64,000 bases of DNA, from the NCBI RefSeq assembly GCF_010894435.1, contig NZ_JAAIXZ010000026.1, forward strand, positions 1 through 64,000. The letters are read 5' to 3'. The notes under the pieces are model-generated. The model worked only from the letters and a program-made list of their open reading frames with translations. It was not told the origin of the DNA and made no database searches. Positions 59,297 through 64,000 of this stretch are shown here, one piece after another (position 1 is the stretch's first letter; every line of letters begins with the position of its first letter). This DNA is from Pyxidicoccus trucidator. Its GTDB lineage: Bacteria > Myxococcota > Myxococcia > Myxococcales > Myxococcaceae. The position numbers were made by a program, and so were the translations under genes.

Positions 59297-60565
59297 TCAC
59301 AGTCCCTTGAGCAGCACCAGCATCCGGCCCAGCGTCTCCGCGCCGCCCTTCCCCGCCAGGCCCTGCGCGAGCGAGTGCAGCTCCGGCGCCTGCTCCACGT
59401 GCTTCGCGATGACCTGGAAGCACTCCACCGCGGCGGCGTCGAGCCGGGCCCGCGCCTCCCCGGTGTCCCCTGCCCCGCCCTCGCACAGCGCCACCACCGC
59501 CGGGTGCCCGAAGAGCGTCCACCGCAGCACCGCCGCGCGCAGCGTCAGCCGGAACACGTAGTCCAGCAGCGTGGGCGCATCGGTGAACGGGTGGCGCAGC
59601 CAGTGGTTCACCGCGTGGTGACGGAAGTACTGCTCCACCCGCTCGGCCAGCGCCGGGTGCAGCCGCTCGCGCCGCTCCGCATGGATTCGCCACGCCGCGT
59701 CCGGTACCTCCGCGCCGCCGTAGGACGTGAGGACCGTACGCACCAGCGTGCTGAACCGCTCGCTCCGGACGGAGCCCAGGCGGGCCCTGAGCACGGTGGC
59801 GCAGATGCCGGCCCACGGCCCTCCGGGCAGCGACAGTGAAGTGAAGCCCTCGTGCAGCTCCGCCAGCGTCTCCGGCAGGGTGAAGGAGCGCAGCACGTCG
59901 GAGAGCAGGGCCGCGGACTCCCCGTCGAACGCCTCTGTCCCGCGGAAGTAGAACCCGTCCACCCGGAGCGCGAGCTGCCCGAGCGCGAACAGCCGCGAAG
60001 CAAACGGAAGCTCCCGCCGCTGGAGCAGCGCCACCGCCGTCGCGCGCACGGCCTCCGCGTGCCGCGTCCACGCATCCTCCGCGTCGCCTCCGAGCCGCCG
60101 CGCGACTTCCGGGCGCACGGCCACGTCCTCGGAGACGGGCACGGGCTCCACGCCGTCCTCCGCGAGCAGGCACAGCCGAGCCACCTCCGGGCACGCGAGC
60201 GAGCCGACCACTTCCAGCCGCTCACCCCACCGCGTGGCCACACGTGGGAAGGTGGCGCAGGCATCCGGCAGGACGGCCTCTCCGTGCGCGCGGTGGAGCG
60301 AGCACAGCTTGCGCTCATCGAGGAACGTGCAGTGCCCGTCCTCGCGCTTCGCGATGACCCCAGCCTCCGCGCCGGGGCCGCTGCCTTCATCCGGCCGGAT
60401 GAGCGCCTCCACCCGCGCCGCGTCCGGGCCACCCGCCACCGTCTCGCGCAGCCGCTTCCAGCGCGCCTCGCTGACGGTGACCACGAGCCCCGCGCAGCAG
60501 GTGTCCTCGCAGGAATCCGCGAGGCACCTGAAGCGCGTCATGTAGCGGGGCGCAGAGGCCGTCAT
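59297..60565 (-). CDS. FliB-family (flagellin lysine-N-methylase-like) Cys-rich protein, 422 aa
   Basis: The N-terminal Cys clusters (RCLADSCEDTCCAGLVV, CTFLDERKLCSLHRAHGEA, LPDACATFPR, GSLACPEVARLC) match FliB/YkgJ-type proteins, whose Cys residues probably hold an iron-sulfur cluster. The remainder is helical. FliB methylates flagellin lysines in enterobacteria, but myxobacteria have no flagella, so the substrate must differ. It begins ten bases after the stop of the PilZ-Hsp70 gene and is probably in its transcript. The length is near that of FliB. Confidence 0.82.
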   Translation of the reverse strand: MTASAPRYMTRFRCLADSCEDTCCAGLVVTVSEARWKRLRETVAGGPDAARVEALIRPDEGSGPGAEAGVIAKREDGHCTFLDERKLCSLHRAHGEAVLPDACATFPRVATRWGERLEVVGSLACPEVARLCLLAEDGVEPVPVSEDVAVRPEVARRLGGDAEDAWTRHAEAVRATAVALLQRRELPFASRLFALGQLALRVDGFYFRGTEAFDGESAALLSDVLRSFTLPETLAELHEGFTSLSLPGGPWAGICATVLRARLGSVRSERFSTLVRTVLTSYGGAEVPDAAWRIHAERRERLHPALAERVEQYFRHHAVNHWLRHPFTDAPTLLDYVFRLTLRAAVLRWTLFGHPAVVALCEGGAGDTGEARARLDAAAVECFQVIAKHVEQAPELHSLAQGLAGKGGAETLGRMLVLLKGL

Positions 60566-60575
60566 GGCGCGCGGG

Positions 60576-63500
60576 CTACTTGCGGCCCAGCGCCTTCTTG
60601 ACGAAGCCCCAGAAGCCGCCGGCGCGCTCCTTGAGGTCGGCGCCGCGCCGGTCCTCCGCCGCCTTGACCGACTCCTTGCTCACCTGGAGCTGCTTCTGCA
60701 GCTCCTCGGGCGAGTAGCGCGTGGCCAGCGTGGCCTTCACTTCCTTGCGCGTGGAGTACTCGCGCGCCTCCACGTGCAGCACGCACTCGGAGTCGAGCTT
60801 GATGGTGACGGCGACGCGGACGGAGCCCTTGGGTCCCCGGGGCAGGCCCTCGATTCGCACCGTGCCCAGGTACTCGTTGGCGGAGATGTGGTTGTCCTCG
60901 CCCTGGAAGATGGACAGCTCGAGGAACTCCTCGTTGTCCTTCGTCGTGTTGATGGCGAAGGAGCGCTGGGCAGGCAGCGGGCTGTTGCGCTCGATGACGC
61001 GCTTGAAGGCGCCGCCGGGCATGGCCACGCCCACCGTCATCGGCAGCACGTCGATGAGCACCACGCTGCTCACCTTGTCCACCGAGCCCGAGTACAGCGC
61101 CGCGCCCAGGGCCACCGCCTCGTCCGCGTTGACGCTGGCCTGCGGCCCCTTGCCGAACAGCTCCTTCAGCTTGTCGCGCACCATGGGCATGCGGCTCATG
61201 CCGCCCACGAGGATGATGTCGTCCACCTCGGAGGCCTTGAGCTTCGCGTCCAGCAGCACGTCGCGCACCACGTCCACGGTGCGGCTGAGCAGCGGGTCGC
61301 AGATCTTCTCCAGCTCCGGCCGCGTGAAGACGACGCGCAGGTCCCGGGGCCGCCCCGCCGCGTCCATCATCAGCATGGGGATGTGGACCTCGAAGCTGGC
61401 GCGCTCGGAGAGCGCCATCTTCGCGCGCTCGGCCGCGTCGCTCACGCGCGACAGGGCGATGCCGTCGCCGGTGAAGGCGATGCCCTCCTTCTCCTGGAAG
61501 CGCGCGAGGAGGAAGTCGACGATGAGGTTGTCGAAGTCGATACCGCCCAGGAAGATGTCGCCGCCGGTGCCGAGCACCTCGAAGACGTTCTTCTCGATTT
61601 TGAGGATGGTGGCGTCGAAGGTACCGCCGCCCAAATCGTAGACGAGGACCTTCTTGTTCAGCTCGCGGTTGAGGCCGTAGGCGAGCGCCGCGGAGGTGGG
61701 CTCGTTGAGGATGCGCTCCACCTTGAGTCCCGCGAGGATGCCGGACTTGCGGACGGCCTCACGCTGCGGCTCGGAGTAGTACGCGGGCACCGTCACCACC
61801 GCGCGCTCCACCTTCTGGTTGAGGTGGGCCTCCGCCATCTCCTTGCACTCGCGGAGGATGATGGCCTGCACCTCCTCGAGCGACAGGACGTTTTCGCCGA
61901 GCAACACGGCCGCGCGGCCCGCGGCATCGGGGACGATTTCGTAGTGGAAGCGCTCGCGGACCTGGTTCACCACGGCGCTGTCGTAGGGACGGCCCACCAG
62001 TCGCTTCGCGCCGTAGATGGTCTGCTGCGGGCGCAGCACGAGCTGGTTCTTCGCCCGGTGGCTGACGAGCAGCTTGTTCTGCGCGTTGAGCGAGATGACG
62101 GAGGGGATGGTGTTGTAGCCCTCGCGCGAGCGCAGCACGACGGGCCGTCCGTTGCTGAGCAGCGCCACGCACGAGTTGGTGGTGCCCAGGTCGATGCCGA
62201 TGACCGGCCCCGTGCCGGCGACCTGCCCCGGCGGCGACAGGAAGACGAGTCGGGGCAGGCCGCGCTCGTCCAGCGGGGGCGCGACGGGCGCCTGCTTCGC
62301 CGCGGCCGGGCTGAGCAGCGTGGGCATGCCCACGGGCTCGGGCGCGCGAGGCGCCTCACGGCGGACGTTGGGCAGGGACGGCGCGGCCGGAGGCGCGGGA
62401 GGCGGCGCGACAGGCGCGGGCCGGGGCGCCTGGGCCGCCGCCGGAGGAGGCGGAGGCGGCACCGGAGCGGCCATGGGCCTGGGCGGAGGAGGCGGCGCCT
62501 TGGCGGCGGGCGCGGGCGTCGGGCTCCCGAACTCGAACGCGTCGACATCCTCCGACATGTCCAGGTCGAACTCGATGCTGCCACCCGAAGCGCGGGCCGC
62601 GGGGGGCGCCGGAGGTGGCGTCACCGGCGCAGCGGGCGCTGCGCGAGGCGGAGGGGGGGCCTCGAGGGGCGCCTCCTCCATGGCGTCGGACAGGTCCAGG
62701 TCGAACTCGAAGCTACCGCCCGAGCGGGCCGCGGCGGGCGCCGGAGGCGGAGCCACGGGAGCCGGTGCAGCGCGAGGAGGCGGAGGCGGGGCGGCGCGAG
62801 GCGGCGGCGCCACGGGTGCCTCTTCCACGGCGTCGCCCAGGTCCAGCTCGAACTCCAGGGCTCCACCCGAGGTGGGGGGAGGCGGCGGAGGCGGAGCGGC
62901 GCGGGGCGGCGGGGCCGCAGCGCGGGGCGGCGGCGGCGCCTCTTCCACGGCATCGCCGAAGTCCAGCTCGAACTCCAGGGGCGCGCCCGAGGGCGGAGGG
63001 CCCGAGGAGGACGGCTCGAGCTCCACCGTGAAGCCGACCTCGATGGGCGGCTCGTCGAGCGGCTCGCCCAGGGCCACGGGCGTGCCGGTGACAGGGGCCT
63101 CCATCTCGAACTCGAACCCGGGCAGCGGCTCGTCCCCGTCCGGGGGCGAGGGTGGAGGCGGGGTGCTCGCGATGAGCTCGTCGAGCGGGATGTCCACGTC
63201 GTCCTCCGCGGGCGGAGGCGGCGCGAAGGCCATGGCGGCCGGGAAGGGCGCGGGCGTCCGGGGCTCGGCGACGGGAGGCGGGAAGTTGAACGGCTCATCC
63301 GCGACAGGCGCCTCGGGCCCCTCCGAGGACTCCAGGTCATCGAAGAGCGAGTCGAGCGCCATGCCCCCCGCCGCGCGCGGAGCAGATGCCGGAGCCACCG
63401 GGGGCGCGGGGGCAGGCCGCACCTGCGCGGGAGCAACCCTGGGCGCCACGGCGGGGGCGACGGCGGGAGCCACGGAAGGGGCCACCAAGGGAGCCACGGA

Positions 63501-63866
63501 AGGCAGCGACGGAGCGACGGAAGCGACGGCGTCCGGCTTGCGTTGGAGCATCATGTCGACGAGCGCGCGGCTCGCCGTGTCGAGCTCCTCGAACTGGAGT
63601 CCCATGCCGGGAGGCCCGGACGGGTCTCCGACTTCGCGGACCCAGCGCACCAGGGCGGCGCCGCGCAGCACGCGCACGCCCCCGGCGATCTGCACCTCGA
63701 ACTTGACGGGTGTCCCCACGGGCTGTGGGGTGCGCGAGCGGATGAACATCCCGCCCGGGCTCAGGTTTGTGGCGAACTCTTCAGCGAAGCTCCCCACGGT
63801 TTCATGCTTGAGCTTCACCAGCAGACCCACTGCTTTGCGGTCCGTGGTGCGCCTGCCTTGATCCAT
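60576..63866 (-). CDS. PilZ-like domain fused through a repetitive linker to an Hsp70 (DnaK-like) chaperone, 1096 aa
   Basis: Residues 1-~110 form a PilZ-type domain of the myxobacterial TIGR02266 kind (RKAVGLLVKLKHE, NLSPGGMFIRS, GMGLQFEEL). The DnaK-like part starts near residue 550: GIDLGTTNSCVALL (phosphate loop 1), VYDLGGGTFDATIL, ILVGGMSRMP and AVALGAALYSG, with a shortened substrate-binding half. The ~430-residue Pro/Ala linker holds four copies of an acidic motif (LEFELDxGDAVEEAP). The usual DnaK lid is reduced. PilZ domains may bind cyclic di-GMP, and the RxxxR pattern is only partly visible here, so nucleotide binding is uncertain. The FliB-like gene follows after ten bases. Confidence 0.92.
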   Translation of the reverse strand: MDQGRRTTDRKAVGLLVKLKHETVGSFAEEFATNLSPGGMFIRSRTPQPVGTPVKFEVQIAGGVRVLRGAALVRWVREVGDPSGPPGMGLQFEELDTASRALVDMMLQRKPDAVASVAPSLPSVAPLVAPSVAPAVAPAVAPRVAPAQVRPAPAPPVAPASAPRAAGGMALDSLFDDLESSEGPEAPVADEPFNFPPPVAEPRTPAPFPAAMAFAPPPPAEDDVDIPLDELIASTPPPPSPPDGDEPLPGFEFEMEAPVTGTPVALGEPLDEPPIEVGFTVELEPSSSGPPPSGAPLEFELDFGDAVEEAPPPPRAAAPPPRAAPPPPPPPTSGGALEFELDLGDAVEEAPVAPPPRAAPPPPPRAAPAPVAPPPAPAAARSGGSFEFDLDLSDAMEEAPLEAPPPPRAAPAAPVTPPPAPPAARASGGSIEFDLDMSEDVDAFEFGSPTPAPAAKAPPPPPRPMAAPVPPPPPPAAAQAPRPAPVAPPPAPPAAPSLPNVRREAPRAPEPVGMPTLLSPAAAKQAPVAPPLDERGLPRLVFLSPPGQVAGTGPVIGIDLGTTNSCVALLSNGRPVVLRSREGYNTIPSVISLNAQNKLLVSHRAKNQLVLRPQQTIYGAKRLVGRPYDSAVVNQVRERFHYEIVPDAAGRAAVLLGENVLSLEEVQAIILRECKEMAEAHLNQKVERAVVTVPAYYSEPQREAVRKSGILAGLKVERILNEPTSAALAYGLNRELNKKVLVYDLGGGTFDATILKIEKNVFEVLGTGGDIFLGGIDFDNLIVDFLLARFQEKEGIAFTGDGIALSRVSDAAERAKMALSERASFEVHIPMLMMDAAGRPRDLRVVFTRPELEKICDPLLSRTVDVVRDVLLDAKLKASEVDDIILVGGMSRMPMVRDKLKELFGKGPQASVNADEAVALGAALYSGSVDKVSSVVLIDVLPMTVGVAMPGGAFKRVIERNSPLPAQRSFAINTTKDNEEFLELSIFQGEDNHISANEYLGTVRIEGLPRGPKGSVRVAVTIKLDSECVLHVEAREYSTRKEVKATLATRYSPEELQKQLQVSKESVKAAEDRRGADLKERAGGFWGFVKKALGRK

Positions 63867-64000
63867 AGCGCCTGACCATCGCGGTACGGGCCGCTCCGCT
63901 CAAGAGGGTTTTGACCCCTCGGCTGGCCGCTCGGCGAATGGACGACACCAGGTACGCCTGTGACCTACCTGCACCTTCCTATATCCTGATGGCCTTCGCA
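63867..64000. other. Upstream region of the PilZ-Hsp70 gene
   Basis: Contains no supportable gene within the window. TGTGAC (about 63957-63962) and TATATC (about 63979-63984) could be promoter elements for a plus-strand gene beginning near the window edge (ATGGCCTTCGCA), but the evidence is weak. Confidence 0.3.

Overview
The window is high-GC DNA of a predatory myxobacterium, most likely Myxococcaceae (Myxococcus, Corallococcus or Pyxidicoccus type). The grounds are strong third-position GC bias, two very large Hanks-type Ser/Thr kinases (one with TPRs, one with a Pro-rich linker), two FHA proteins, a PilZ-linker-Hsp70 fusion, and many lipoproteins and secreted proteins of unknown function. 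No rRNA, tRNA or CRISPR array is visible.

Bases 1-1160 hold a decayed IS701-type transposase and a stub of the gene next to it. From 5.3 to 15.6 kb lies an accessory cluster. It contains a C39-like cysteine protease and a calpain-like (C2) protease, each followed by a paralogous small protein (the second a lipoprotein), and then an 834-residue repeat-bearing protein. Three of these transcription units share a GCAAC(C/T)-N16-17-GATAAT promoter-like motif. An AT-richer restriction-modification island (methyltransferase plus PD-(D/E)XK nuclease) is inserted in the cluster and flanked by 158-bp direct repeats of the small lipoprotein gene's 3' end.

From 15.6 to 25.2 kb come rapZ-hprK, a GT22-type glycosyltransferase, a HIT protein, a DUF1275 protein, a fused MFS/spermidine synthase-like protein, CstA and a BtuD/FecE-like ATPase. 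From 25.2 to 40.5 kb the minus strand carries a kinase, an FHA-GAF-degenerate cyclase protein, and a vitamin B12 region. That region has two cobalamin riboswitches, a TonB-dependent receptor, BtuF, BtuC, a Cys-rich propeller-like lipoprotein, and a second riboswitch-led operon of two surface lipoproteins and a Rieske protein. It looks like a B12 acquisition system with BtuG/BtuH-like surface proteins.

From 40.5 to 48.9 kb are an FHA protein, an M19 dipeptidase, a ComEA-like protein, a cupin, cysK, a C69 dipeptidase and a MarR regulator. cysK is preceded by a previously unannotated cysteine-rich leader peptide, a terminator and a matching antiterminator, which together form a complete ribosome-mediated cysteine attenuator. 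From 49.1 to 64.0 kb are a DUF4175-type membrane protein and a gluzincin/TPR protein, DUF1622 and DUF4142 proteins, an S9 peptidase, a DsbA/FrnE-like oxidoreductase whose first active-site Cys codon is an in-frame TGA (a predicted selenoprotein), a TerB-like protein, a FliB-like protein and the PilZ-Hsp70 fusion.

The strongest new observations are the TGA-encoded active site at 58267, the cysteine attenuator at 45050-45262, the protease/small-protein pairs with a shared promoter motif, the repeat-flanked R-M island, and the B12-riboswitch-controlled surface lipoproteins.
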